Shown here: in pieces, positions 29,291-40,413 of the stretch | Layout of the letters: every line of letters begins with the position of its first letter | Position numbering within the stretch: the first letter of the stretch is position 1 | NCBI GenBank assembly: GCA_964019425.1 | Contig: OZ025805.1 | Span: 282,501-346,500 of the forward strand | DNA length: 64,000 bases | Direction of reading: 5' to 3' | DNA from: Flectonema sp. DT1601 | Lineage: Eukaryota > Euglenozoa > Diplonemea > Diplonemida > Diplonemidae | Notes under the pieces: model-generated | The model's database searches: none | What the model was told of the DNA's origin: nothing | The model's input: only the letters and a program-made list of their open reading frames with translations | Position numbers and translations under genes: made by a program

Positions 29291-29593
29291 CAATCCTTCA
29301 AAAAGAGACGACTACGTCATCCAGGGCCGGTGGACATGGTCGGCATCTCAATATTTCGTTTTCATGCGACTACGTTTCTCTTCTCAAAAAGATAGATGAC
29401 ATCACTTTTTAGGAGGGGTTTTCTTTCCCCTCTTTTTTTTTTTTTTTTTTTTTTTGTGAATTCTAATTTCAGATTTTCTGTATATGGCGATCCAACTTGA
29501 TTTGTTGATAAGAAGTATTTTGTATTCCTCTGCTCGCTACTCAAGTAAGGGGAAGGAAAAAAAGTCACTGGACGGTATAGTGGGGAGCCTCTT

Positions 29594-29624
<31 letters not shown>

Positions 29625-30171
29625 GTAATTTTCACTTTCAGATATTTCTTAAAACGTAGTATGCCTGATGCTGTATAAGAGATCATGCTTATTACTTTTT
29701 AGAGTTGCCTTGCGTGTTATATAAGTAAGGAAAAAACTTGAAAATGTCACTGGTAGGGCACGCAGACCTTTCTAATAACTGGGCGTATAAACGTGAGCTT
29801 CTTCAGAGGTTTTGACATAGATAAAATAAATAAAAAAAGAATCGGCAAACTTCATTTTTTTGCTTACTCACTCACACTTTTATTTTGTTTGTGTGCAACC
29901 GGTAGAAAATCCTAATAAAGGAAATAGGTTAGTTACGCTGCCACAATTCTCTTTCTACCGAACAATGGGTTTGTAGGTACAATAAATAAAGATATCGTCC
30001 TTTCTATTGTTTAATAACTAAAACTTAAACATGAGCATCTGATTTATTTGTTATTGTTGCCGTGCTTCTATTTTTTTTTTTTTTTTTTTTTTGTTGGTTA
30101 CTATTTATTATTCTGTTATTGTCATTTTGTTTATTTAATCCACTTTTTTTTTCTTTTTTTTTTCCATTCAG

Positions 30172-30207
<36 letters not shown>

Positions 30208-30361
30208 AAAAGCCATCCCTTGAGAGGCTTAACATGTTTCTGTTTTTCAACGATGTTGGAAATTTGTAATTCAGAGAAGGGATCTATTTTTTAGTTATTT
30301 GTGTTATGTTTATTAATTGCTAACTCTTCCCCCCCTTTCAATCAGTAGAAGGGTGTTTGTG

Positions 30362-31528
30362 ATGGAGGTTGATACTTCACAAATTCACCTTCCTCCCCAC
30401 CACTCGTTATTGTTGTCTCAAAAACTACAGCAATACCAACAACATTTATCACAGCAATACCCAGTCTTGCAGAGACGTGTTCCAGAACAGGGATCACCAA
30501 CACCTTCGAGAAGCGAAACAGTTTTAAGCTTTGGAAGCGGTGATGAAAAACGACGAAAACCAAGCTGTATGAGAAGAGATTTAAAACAAGGAATCTCAAC
30601 CAGATTAGCTGTCTTTTTAGGAGTGGCTGTTTTGATTGAAGCTTTGGGTGCGGTGTTTGGCAGTTTCAGTGTGAGCGGATCACATCTGAGAGGTGTTGGC
30701 TGTTGTGTTGTGGTAGCAGCAAGCTGTTCAATAATATACTTAATGACTCAGATAAGGAATGAACATCCGTCGAGAGTGACTTTAGATACATCTGTTTTAT
30801 TCTTAGCTATTGGATCTTTACTACGGTTTGGAGGAGAATCGAAACTTTTGAGTGATGTTTGGGCTCTTCCAGTTCTTCCAAAACTATCATTAGTCTATTG
30901 TAGACAACAGTGTTTGTGGCAACGAGAAGATCTGTTTTCATTCAGAATAAAAGAGTTTACTGCGATCATTTCTAATTTCATGTTCGTTATCATATTCGTT
31001 GGAGCAGTTGGGTCAGCTTATGGTCGAACTCTGTCTCACAGAATTCGAATTTTTACTAGTATAAAAATAGTTCTTTCACTTCTCTGTATTGTCATAGCCC
31101 AAAACGCATTCGGTGAAGGTCTGTTGCTACCGATGCATACTGTTGGAGGCATAGTCTATGCTCAACAACAGCTTCATATATCCTCTGATGGATTAGATAA
31201 TAAACTCCGTCTTATGGCAGCTGGAGCAGCTCTCGAAGTTTTGTCATGTGTTTGGGTTTTAATTGCAGTTAATTATTCTTTAAAACCAATGAAAAACCTG
31301 TCAGTCGCATCACTCATACTATTAATAGGAAGCCTACTCCGACTATACGGTGAGTGCTCTCAGTTACATCCCTACAGTGTTTGGTCAGCTTTGGGAATGT
31401 CGTCATCTCTCATTTTAGAGATGGTTTCTAGAATGGTCGCAACACTTTTATTCGCAACTTGCACGATTGGATTTTGTGCAGTTAGCCTTCGGTATTCGAG
31501 CACATCTGAGGATTTTGGTGTGACGTGA
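30362..31528 (+). CDS. Multi-pass membrane protein (388 aa)
   Basis: The start is the ATG (MEVDTSQIHLPPHHS) that follows the acceptor tttcaatcag. The first 80 residues are polar and Gln-rich. From about residue 85 on there are about eight hydrophobic helices (for example LAVFLGVAVLIEALGAVFGS, NFMFVIIFVGAVGSAYG, IVLSLLCIVIAQNAFGEGLL, LSVASLILLIGSLLRLYGE, VATLLFATCTIGFCAV). Two segments read similarly (FLAIGSLLRFGGESKLL and ILLIGSLLRLYGECSQL), suggesting an internal duplication of a four-helix unit. No transporter signature is recognised; it may be a kinetoplastid-specific membrane protein. Confidence 0.75.
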   Translation: MEVDTSQIHLPPHHSLLLSQKLQQYQQHLSQQYPVLQRRVPEQGSPTPSRSETVLSFGSGDEKRRKPSCMRRDLKQGISTRLAVFLGVAVLIEALGAVFGSFSVSGSHLRGVGCCVVVAASCSIIYLMTQIRNEHPSRVTLDTSVLFLAIGSLLRFGGESKLLSDVWALPVLPKLSLVYCRQQCLWQREDLFSFRIKEFTAIISNFMFVIIFVGAVGSAYGRTLSHRIRIFTSIKIVLSLLCIVIAQNAFGEGLLLPMHTVGGIVYAQQQLHISSDGLDNKLRLMAAGAALEVLSCVWVLIAVNYSLKPMKNLSVASLILLIGSLLRLYGECSQLHPYSVWSALGMSSSLILEMVSRMVATLLFATCTIGFCAVSLRYSSTSEDFGVT

Positions 31529-31699
31529 AAAGGAGACTTTTTTTTTTATCATTTTTAAGTTTGATTTCCAAAAAAAAGTAGCAAAAAAAAAAAAAAAAAA
31601 AAAAAAGAAAAAAAAATATGAATATGGAACAAAACATCTGATGCAGCGGTAGGATACCAATCCGGCCAGCAATCGCACAGTTTTTTTTTTTTTTTTTTT

Positions 31700-31799
31700 G
31701 CATTTAACACAGTATTGTAAGAACAAAAAAAAAGTAACACGTAAACCTTCTTTAACTTTATTAGATTAAAGTCAGTTTACAGTTTCGTGAAAAGCAAAA
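31700..31799 (-). repeat. Poly(A)-tailed repeat family 2 (copy 3, diverged)
   Basis: A T-run, then gcatttaacacagtattg ... gtaaaccttctttaac ... cagtttcgtg. Diverged and slightly shortened compared with 24361-24465. Confidence 0.5.
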
Positions 31800-31884
31800 C
31801 ATCAATAAGTGTAAAATTACTATTTTCTATATGCCAATTTTTTCTTTCTTTCTTTTCTTTCTTTCTTTTTTTTTTTTTTTTTTT

Positions 31885-31985
31885 GCACCGACGAAGTTGG
31901 ATAAAAAAGCTATTCAGATAAAGAGCTGTTTACTTTATTATTGTGGATCAATCAAAAGGGCTCCTTATTTCCCCTGCGCCTTCTA
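31885..31985 (-). repeat. Poly(A)-tailed repeat family 1 (fragment)
   Basis: After a T-run: gcaccgacgaagttgg, then ctattcagataaagagctg and ccctgcgcc. The far inverted end is not clear. Confidence 0.4.
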
Positions 31986-32968
31986 CTTAGTCGTCAGGCT
32001 TTTCATGTTTATGAAGAGTGCTCTGTAGTTCGGTAAGGGTGATAAAAAGTCACAGTTGCTAGTAGCGATATAACTGTTACCCTGTTGAGCTTTTCCTGGC
32101 TTTTGGCTTCCTAGGCTTCGTAAATAAATAAATAAAGGTAACTACACTCCGATTGATTTGGTCTAAATAGTTGAATGGTGATTAGAGGTGAAGAGGTGTA
32201 TATGGATTACTCTCGAAACCTAAATAGTAAAGCTTCAGATTGTTAAATTATCGTTTTTTATACTATAGGTTCGATGTTCCCTGTGACTTTGCTAACTTGG
32301 GGGGGTGAGGGAATAGAGGAAAGTGGTTCTTGGTTAGTGTTAACTGACTGCAATCAAGGGCTCATCAATGATGCTGTAACGCTGATTCTTTGCGATTGTT
32401 GAATTTTGTGTTTTTGATCTGAAAAGAAAAAAAAAAAAAAAAAGCCAAATCAAAATACGATTTCACTTTCACTTTCACCCCTTTTTTTTTTTTTTTTTTG
32501 TTGTATTCAAATACCTATAGCAAACTAAGTTTTTCAAGTAAAAAAAAAAAAATAAATAAATAAATAAAGTGTTTGTTGGTATTTTTTACAAAAAAAAAAT
32601 GGGAAAAGATATGAAAAGAGGAACTGAAAAAAGAAATCATAGAAAACTTTACCTGTCGAGTTATTGCAAAAGACAGAACCAAAAAAAATTTTTTTCGCTT
32701 CGGCGAAAAAAAAAAAAAAAAAAAAAGTAAGGCGATTCTTTGCTATCCAGCACTCGTGTAGAGAAGGGTTGACCTGCATTTTATATTTTTCCTCGGCTCT
32801 CTTGTACAAAATGATATAATCTTAGACTTTAGGGAAATTTCCCCTTTTTTTTTCCGATCCTTTTTTATTTTTTTATTTTGTGTATTCCGAGGAATGTGCA
32901 GTTTCCACCAGTCAACGATCTTATTTTTGTTATCTTTTTTTTTTCCATTATTTTTTTTTTTTTTTTTG

Positions 32969-33362
32969 ACGCGTCATCAATACCAATCACAACAAAAGTA
33001 TTGCTGTTGAAAGTCTCTTTGGACTCTTTTTACTACTGAGAGAGTGAGAGTTCCTCGGAGGGGGGAAGGGAGGGTACAAACAATTGCGACTGCGAAAAAG
33101 CAAAAAACGTTTTGTATTTGTTTCGTAAAGGGTTTTCTGGTTGGCAGCGCCAAGCCCCCATTGCAAGTGATTCTTTAACTCCCTATTATACTTCACCCTC
33201 TTCAGTAATTATCGAAACAAGATCAAAGACTCAATTATATTCTTTGACGCGTCATCAATACCAATCACAACAAAAGTATTGCTGTTGAAAGTCTCTTTGG
33301 ACTCTTTTTACTACTGAGAGAGTGAGAGTTCCTCGGAGGGGGGGAGGAGAAGGTACAAACAA
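32969..33362. repeat. Direct repeats of about 118 bases flanking about 165 bases
   Basis: The sequence gacgcgtcatcaataccaat ... gagttcctcggagggggg occurs at 32969-33078 and again at 33244-33362, nearly identical. Between them is a piece with a cagcgccaagcc word also seen at 2300, 6410 and 55535. The layout resembles a small element with long terminal direct repeats or a recent local duplication. Confidence 0.6.
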
Positions 33363-34157
33363 TTTAAAATTCTTTTTTCAACAGCCACACGATTCCTATT
33401 CATCCTGCTTCTCAACACGAGGTGGTTAGCCTCTCTGGAAATTTCTCAGGGTATTCACTTACTGTAGTAGTGAACTTTTTTCCTTTTTCTTTTGCTAATC
33501 CTTGAATTGGCAAAAACCTCTTTTTTTTTTAGCAAACAAAAAAAAAAAACGAGAATGGGGGGCCGTTAATTAACTTTTTCTCTTGTTCTTGTTGGATTTT
33601 GAGAGATATTTTATTTTATTTTTTTTTTTTTTCTTCTCTTCCCCAAAAAAAAAAACAATATTTAGTATTTGGAATTCCAGGATGTTTTTGTGTTAAGTTA
33701 TTTATTTTACGTTTGTTTATTTATTTATTTATTTATTTATTTATTTGTTTTTTTTTTTTTTTTTTTTAATTAACCCTAAAAAAGACCACGTCAAAATCCT
33801 TTTTTTTTTTGTCTATTTTTTTTTGAAAAATAGACAAAGGAGAAAAGGGCTGTGTGACTTGATGAAAGACGGGGAGCAATGCCCTTTTTGCGGGGTGTGT
33901 TTTAGGATCTTAAAAAAAAAAAAAAAAAAAAAAAAGAAATGAAAAATGAAAATGAAAAGAAACAACAAAAAAAAAAAAAAAAAAAAAAAATGGAAAAAAC
34001 CTCTAATTTTACCAAAATAGTTAACCATCAGCATTCGGATTCGGGTCAACCACCGAAGTTACTTTGAACAAATCAGCGTGTCCAAAGTAGGAGTTTTCGT
34101 CTTGTATGATATAAGCATAGAATAACAAAAGATCGATTCTCGGTCATTTTTTTTTTT

Positions 34158-34287
34158 GCACCGACGAAGTCGGAGAAGAAACTATTCAGATTAAGAGCCG
34201 TTATTTATTATTGTCATGTTATCTATTTCCCTGTGCGCCAGTAAAACTAGCTGCGATCAACAAAATATAAGGCTTATCTGAATGGTT
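34158..34287 (-). repeat. Poly(A)-tailed repeat family 1 (best + orientation copy)
   Basis: gcaccgacgaagtcgg hairpin, then actattcagattaagagccg, then ttccctgtgcgccagtaaaa, ending ggcttatctgaatggtt. Compared with 48024-48157 and 48512-48651 it is well conserved in inverse orientation. Confidence 0.6.
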
Positions 34288-34395
34288 TTGTTGCTTTTTT
34301 GACCCGAGAAAGGAATAATTTTAAGGTTGGCAATTTTTTTTTTTTTTTTGTGGAATTACGAGTTTTTTTTTCCACCCAAAAAAACAAAAAAAAAA

Positions 34396-34427
<32 letters not shown>

Positions 34428-34841
34428 AAAAAAAATATCTGTTTAGTTGCATTCCGGTCTGAAGGAAAGCAGGAAAAAAAAAAAAAAAAAAAACTTATTT
34501 CTCTTTTTGTGATTTATTATTTAATTACTTAGAAACAGGTTTTAATAAATATCGAGCATGGAGGAGGGGTTAGCTGTGTTGTTGAATTGGAAATTATTTT
34601 AATAAATAATTATGAAAATTTCTTATGTTTTTTTTTTATATAAAACAGGTTCTTATCTTCCCTTCAGATTCTGTCGTGAACAAGTCGGGTGACCAAATCA
34701 CATGAAGCACAAATCTCTCATATAATCAACCAACGGAGATGAAGAATAACATGAAAAAATACTAACAAAACATGTTTGTTTTAAATATATCATTCTTTTA
34801 TACAAACAGATTTTAATCTAAAAAAAAAAATTCCATCTAAA

Positions 34842-35282
34842 ATGTGTCGTTCAGAATCTGTCAGTAAGACCAATCAGATTTGTTGTCATAATAATTATGA
34901 TAATATCAGGGTTAATAAAGTCACAAAACATTTAGTTTTGAGATGTCGTGACTGTGGTGATCAGATCAAAGGAAGCTCTTCTCTGATATGGAATACTCTG
35001 AGATGCCAAGAATTTACAAAAAATGGAAATTGTCAACTTGGAACTGACTGCGGCAAACTCCACATTCATTATAAGAAACAGAGAAAGGAAGATCGGGTAA
35101 ATACTAACAAACATGTGATTTCACTTGTTATTGATGAGCTGACTTGGAGTCAAAGTTTAGCATCGCAGAGCACCAGTACTTCAAGTGTTGGTTCCCTCAG
35201 TGGTGATGAGTGTCCTCCAGCAATTATTAACCAGTACCGCCACGATCCTTATGGTGAGGTTTCTTCAAAATTTTATTGTTGA
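34842..35282 (+). CDS. CCCH zinc-finger RNA-binding-type protein (146 aa)
   Basis: Residues 55-74 form a textbook C-x8-C-x5-C-x3-H finger (C55, C64, C70, H74; LRCQEFTKNGNC). An upstream CRDCGD pair adds Cys residues. Such fingers bind AU-rich or other single-stranded RNA. In kinetoplastids, where transcription is polycistronic, CCCH proteins are common regulators of mRNA stability and translation; that this one does so is an inference. The C-terminal half is Ser-rich (SQSTSTSSVGSLSGDE), probably disordered. The start ATG follows a candidate AG (34808-34809) after tttatacaaacag. Confidence 0.8.
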   Translation: MCRSESVSKTNQICCHNNYDNIRVNKVTKHLVLRCRDCGDQIKGSSSLIWNTLRCQEFTKNGNCQLGTDCGKLHIHYKKQRKEDRVNTNKHVISLVIDELTWSQSLASQSTSTSSVGSLSGDECPPAIINQYRHDPYGEVSSKFYC

Positions 35283-36695
35283 AAAAAAAAAAAAAAAAAT
35301 ATTTCCCCATATGTTCATTTTTTGCCGAAAAAAAAAAAAAAAAAAAAAAGCAGCCATATATTAACATGGTCGTTGTTTTTTTTTTATAAGATTTAGAAAA
35401 TTTGAATAGAAAAAAAAAAAAAAGAAAGCCGATGATTTCCTCAATTCCGATTCTTTATTTTATTTTATTTTTTTTTTCACTCTGATTTTATGACATCGCT
35501 GAACGTAAATTCGGTCTGGAGAAAATCGAGAGCAAATAACGATTATTTATTATTTTTCTCCCTCTCTCCCCAATCTTTTTTTTCATTTCCTGTAGTACAT
35601 TTATGTTAGAATTCACAACCGGAAGTGTTGTAGATAATAACCTTTTTTTGGACATTTATATAACTCGACACACACACACTATATTTTACGTTTTTTTTTT
35701 TTCCTTCATTCCGTTCTTATGTTTTTTTTTAGGGGAAAAAAAAAAAAAAAAAAAAAAAAAATTCATTGCTAAAAAAGGTCTGAAGACGATCTCTTAGAGC
35801 AATTTACTTGTTTATTTCTTTTTTGGGGCAAAGCAAAACACTTTCATCTACTCTGAGGTTCGTTGGTTTATTTACTCGCGGGGTTGCGGATTTTTTGAAG
35901 TGTGTGGTAGCCTTTTTTACCTTGACTTTTTTTTATATACCATCATATATCTTTTTGTCCCAGTTTAGTTTGTAGTGCTTTATGGAACTCTTGTGGATTT
36001 TTTTTCATTTTTTTTCAAAAAAAAAAAAAATGAAAAAAAAAGAACTCATTTGTTAATTCTGCACTCTTCTGAACTGCTATTTATTTTGTCTCTTCTCTAT
36101 TCTTTTGAGCCATATTTTGTACTGTCTCGCTTGCTATTTTTAAAAAAAAAAAAAAGGGGAAAAAAAAAAGAGCGTGATGCACAGCTATACTACGTTATTG
36201 TCACGTTCTTTTTTTTTTTTTCTGAGGCATGTTTCACACTTTTTAAAAAAATTGTGTGTGTTGTTATTTTTTATTATTATTATTTTGTTAGTTTTTATTT
36301 TGTTAGTAGTCATAAGGCTGCTAATCGTTCGATTTTTTTTAAGTTTCCTGTTCCTTTGCGAAATACATTACATATTATAACTGAAGAAAAGAGAGAGAGG
36401 AAATCATCGGCTATTTTTTTCTTTTTCTTATTTCTGTTTTTTTTTTTTTTTTTTTTTTTTTTCCCCCCTCCACTCCCACTTAAGTTTGTTAACGGTATCC
36501 TGACTTGTAATCTTTTGAAAATTTCTTGGGTGCAACAAAATTATTAAATTTTTTTTTTCTCCGACTAACTAAACCCCACCCATAAATTGGCATCACTTCT
36601 TAGTAAATAATCCTTCTTGCAATCAGTCTCTTATTTCAGGGATAACGCTTTCCTCTTTTTTGTGGAAGGATCTTATGCTATGATGGGTCTTTTTC

Positions 36696-36730
<35 letters not shown>

Positions 36731-38468
36731 CCACTCCTTTTTTTCTTTTTTATAATTCCATAAAACGGTAATAAAAAGATAGTGCTCAGCATGGTAATCT
36801 GTCGGTTTGTGGAAAAAAAATAAGGAAGGGGAGGGAGAAAAGAAAAAAAAAAAAAAAAAAAGGGGGGGGGGGAAAATGCTCTGATCCAAGGAAGGGTAGA
36901 TGGTTGGAAAAAAAAAAATAAATTAAAAATTACCGATCTCCGATTTTCATTGTGAGGAGGAGTACATAATAAAAGTAGGCACCCTTCTTCTTTATTTTAT
37001 AAAAAAAAAAAAAAAATCTTTTTTAAAATCTTAACATATTTTGTTTTTTGTTGACACAGAGGGCTCCTACTTTATTCATACGACTCCCCATTGGGGTATT
37101 TGGGATATAAACTAACGTTTGATGCATTAATAAATATTTTTTTGTATTTTTTTTCTTTCTTTCCCCCGACCAGCGCAATGCCGTTGCGGGTTTTCATTTG
37201 TTATGTCATATGGTTCAGTTCAATAAAATCCTTTTGTAAAATCTTCATCAAAAAAAAAAAAATAATATTTTCTTTTTTAAAGCATCAAACGTGTGTTTTT
37301 TTTTTTTTCCCCCAGATAAAATCGAAAAAATTCTTAGGCAAAAAAAAAAAAATTAAAAAAAAATGAACAAAAAACACCCCATCAAAACACATCCCCAACA
37401 TCTATATTTGAAAAAAAAGAAAAAGAGAAATGTAATAGTGCTACATCTTGAACGAAACGATCATAAAAAAAAAATTAAAAAAAGAAAATATTTTTAAAAC
37501 CCTGAGATAAACTAGTATCTCATATATTAAATTTTTTTTTTCATTTTTTTTTCATTTTTTTTTTCTCTATGTACCAAACATGGGCAGTGCCAAGGCCAAT
37601 AAAATAAAAATAAAAAAAGATTTTTGGGGCTTTTGATAGCCGGTAAATTTTTAGTCACGTGGCAGCTGTGTTGGTGCCGATAGAAGAAAAAAAAAAAAAA
37701 AAAAAAATTCCATTCTTTTTTGACAAACCTTTTCACGACTTCTTCCTCTCGTTGTATATTTATTTTTTTCTGTTCACTCATTCACGTCTATTTACGTGAT
37801 TATAGCATAACATAATAATACTATGTTTACTGTTTTTTTATATACTCTGGATACTTCGTTGTTTTTTTAATCCAGCAAAAAAAAAAACCTCTCAGCAGAA
37901 AAAAAAAAAAAAAAAAAAAAAACGCCATTATATTGGCGTTATGATTTTATGTCTTACAAAAAAAAAAAAAAAGACATGCTGTTTTTGTTCTGTCTTTTTA
38001 ATAAAAGAAAGTTTAGGGGGGGGAAAAAAAAAAAAAAGAAAGAAATTGTTTTCTGAAAATCTTACTGAGGAAAATGAATATGTTTTTTTTCTTCTTTTTT
38101 TTCCCCCTTTCACTTTTTTTTTTTAATTTTCTCCCATACGCATGTGAAATGAGAAACGTTTTTGTTTTCTTTTGAAAAAAATTGTTAAGAAGAAACGTAG
38201 TGAAACCTAAATTGTGGTGTTCCATCTTTTTTTTTAAAACAAAAATAATATCAAACATGCGTGAAAATAGAATTATTTCTGACAAAAAATTAATTTTGAC
38301 CTAAAATAATTTCTGTTGTACACTTCTGACCACTTGCTGAAGAAGTAGTATTCCGTTTTTTGTCTTTTTTTATAAAAGAAAAAAAATTTTCACGACAGAC
38401 TTGTTCGTTCAGTAACTTAAATAACAGATTTAAATATCGAATATGATAAAAATCTAAAGATTGTTGTT

Positions 38469-38525
<57 letters not shown>

Positions 38526-40150
38526 GTCACTTCTGATAACTCACTGAAGAGGTGACATTCTTTTTTATTTTTTATTTTTTTCTCCCATACACTGAGATGA
38601 GTCTACAAACTTTTTTTTATTGGCAAAGACAAGATGACAAAACAAAAAAAAAAAAAAACTTTTTTTTTCGTCTGGTTGATGTTTTTTGCCTGAGCATAAA
38701 AAATGACTTTATGTAGGCTTTTATCTGAGTGCGGTTTGAAATTATAAACCACCAAAAAAAAAAAAAAAAAAAAATGAAGTTGATACGATTTTTTTTTTCT
38801 TTGTGTCTTCAAATTTAATGAAAAAAATTTTTAGGTATCGACAAAAAAATCTCTTTTATAGACCCCTTTTTGAAATCCACTCCGTGAATCTCACGAAAGT
38901 GACTCCGGAGGTTGATCTGCCCTCAGCTTGTTTAGATTATTATCTGAATTTTTTCTTCTTTTTTTTTTTTTTTTGAAAAAAAAAAAAACAAAAAAAAACA
39001 TCTTGAAAAAAAAGGAGCTACCGTGTTAGTTTCTTACGAGATGCTGATCTGTGTGCAGCAAAAAAAACAAAAACAAAAAAAAAATTCTCCCAGCTCGTTG
39101 TTCGTTCAGGATGTAGCTCACATTACAAAAAATAAAAAACTAAAAAAAAAAAAAAAAAAAACTAAACTCGTATTTTTTTAAACATTTCAGTTCAGTATTC
39201 AAAGCTTGTTTCTTTTTGCTTTGCGGCTATAATATTATTTATGAATTAAAAATCGTTTTTTTGAGAGAGTTCGTCCGACTTGTTGTTGAGGCAAGTTAAG
39301 GATAACTGGGAATATTTAATTTCACGACTCGAAGAAGCAAGAATATCAATACGTATCGTCAAATACACTGACGCCATCCGAATTATTTTCCTTCTTTATC
39401 TGCGGGTTTTTTTTTTAAATAAGGTTTGAAAAAAAAAAAAAAACACACACGAATCTTTTTTTTTTTTTAAAAATTTCCCTCTCGTCTTCCCTCTTCGTTT
39501 CTCCCATTCACACTTCCTGGGTGAGTTAGTTTTATGTTTTTAAGTTGCCAAAAGTCCAATGTCCGTAAACTCAACGACTTCCTTCCTTTCTATGATGAAC
39601 AAAAAAAAAAAAAAAAAAAAAAAGCGGGTTGGAAGATTTGTGAGTTTTTTTAGTTAGGATGGTCTGTTCTGGCAGTTATTTTTTCTTTTCTCGAACGGTT
39701 CTGAAGCAAATCAGGCTGCATATAACTAATTTTACGTACCTGGTGTGTGTGTTGCTCTCTTTCTCACCCCCAATTTTTTTCTTTTTTTTTTTTTGAAGAG
39801 GCAAGAATCTCTCTGTCTCTTTATTTTACTTTTCGAGGTTTTTTTAAAAAAAAAAAAACATTGGAAAACAAAAAAAAAAAAATATAACATCTTTAATACC
39901 CTTCATCTCTGTATGTAAAATCTATGATTGCAATGTGTTTTTATCAATATTTCTTTAACTTTTTTTTTGCATGAAGATTAAAAAATTATCTAAAATCTGC
40001 GATTTGATATAGCAAACCTTCTTTTACTGCCTGCTTCGTGCATGCGGTGAGTCTGGGTCATCACCCCCACTTCCTCGGAGGTTTTGACTTTTTCTTGAAA
40101 AAAAAAAAATTAATTTGAGTTAGGTTTTTCTTAACATAAGATAATATATG

Positions 40151-40185
<35 letters not shown>

Positions 40186-40413
40186 CAAAATTCAAAAAAA
40201 AAAAAAAAAATAGTAATATTACATTTTTTTCCTAGCTCCTCCATTCGATGCTTCGTTTTAAGAAGAAGAAAAAAAAAAAAAAGAGGGAGAGTTTTTTTTT
40301 CGCTCTCTCAGCCTGCACTTCATTCTAACTCCAAAAAATGTTGCTATATTTCAAAAAAAACTTTTTTTTTTGTTTTCTTTTTTCAAACCAAGGTAAATTA
40401 ATTTATATATAAG
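35283..40413. other. 5.1 kb gene desert dominated by A and T runs
   Basis: No convincing gene on either strand. The open frames here encode runs of Lys or Phe from homopolymers. There are dozens of A or T runs of 10 or more bases, the longest a T-run of about 55 at 38470-38524. A short inverted repeat AACGCCA/TGGCGTT follows an A-run at 37921-37940. The words cagataac-cactgaagagg type (38330 and 38535: cactt-tga--actc-ctgaag) are weakly repeated. Confidence 0.55.
38470..38524. repeat. Long T homopolymer
   Basis: About 55 consecutive T residues, the longest in the window. Exact length in assemblies may be unreliable. Confidence 0.8.

Larger units (their letters stand above)
28430..30361. other. 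Intergenic region with repeats and hairpins
   Basis: 1.9 kb without a convincing gene. It carries a copy of the CCCCCCT-box family (28518-28605), one copy of each TGC-poly(A) family (28927-29050 and 29068-29177), two hairpins near 29222-29290, and a pair of degenerate similar stretches ending cttcaga before or after T-runs (29440-29640 and 29700-29815). The last acceptor AG is at 30344-30345. Confidence 0.5.
31529..34841. other. Intergenic region, 3.3 kb, repeat-rich
   Basis: No convincing gene. It contains family 2 and family 1 repeat copies (31700-31799, 31885 on, 34158-34287), the 32186-32233 repeat shared with 22676, a pair of direct repeats of about 118 bases (32969-33078 and 33244-33362), a cagcgccaagcc repeat (33083-33200), and many A or T runs. 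A TAA/TAATAA microsatellite lies at about 34399-34424. Confidence 0.5.

Noticed and set aside
30025-30216. Phe/Lys-rich frames near long A or T runs throughout (30 kb, 31.5 kb, 36-38 kb, 47.5 kb, 53 kb)
   Set aside because: Homopolymer artefacts on either strand.
35975-36547. 190-codon frame on the + strand in the gene desert
   Set aside because: Made of Phe and Lys runs from T and A homopolymers; no true coding character and no ATG with acceptor context.
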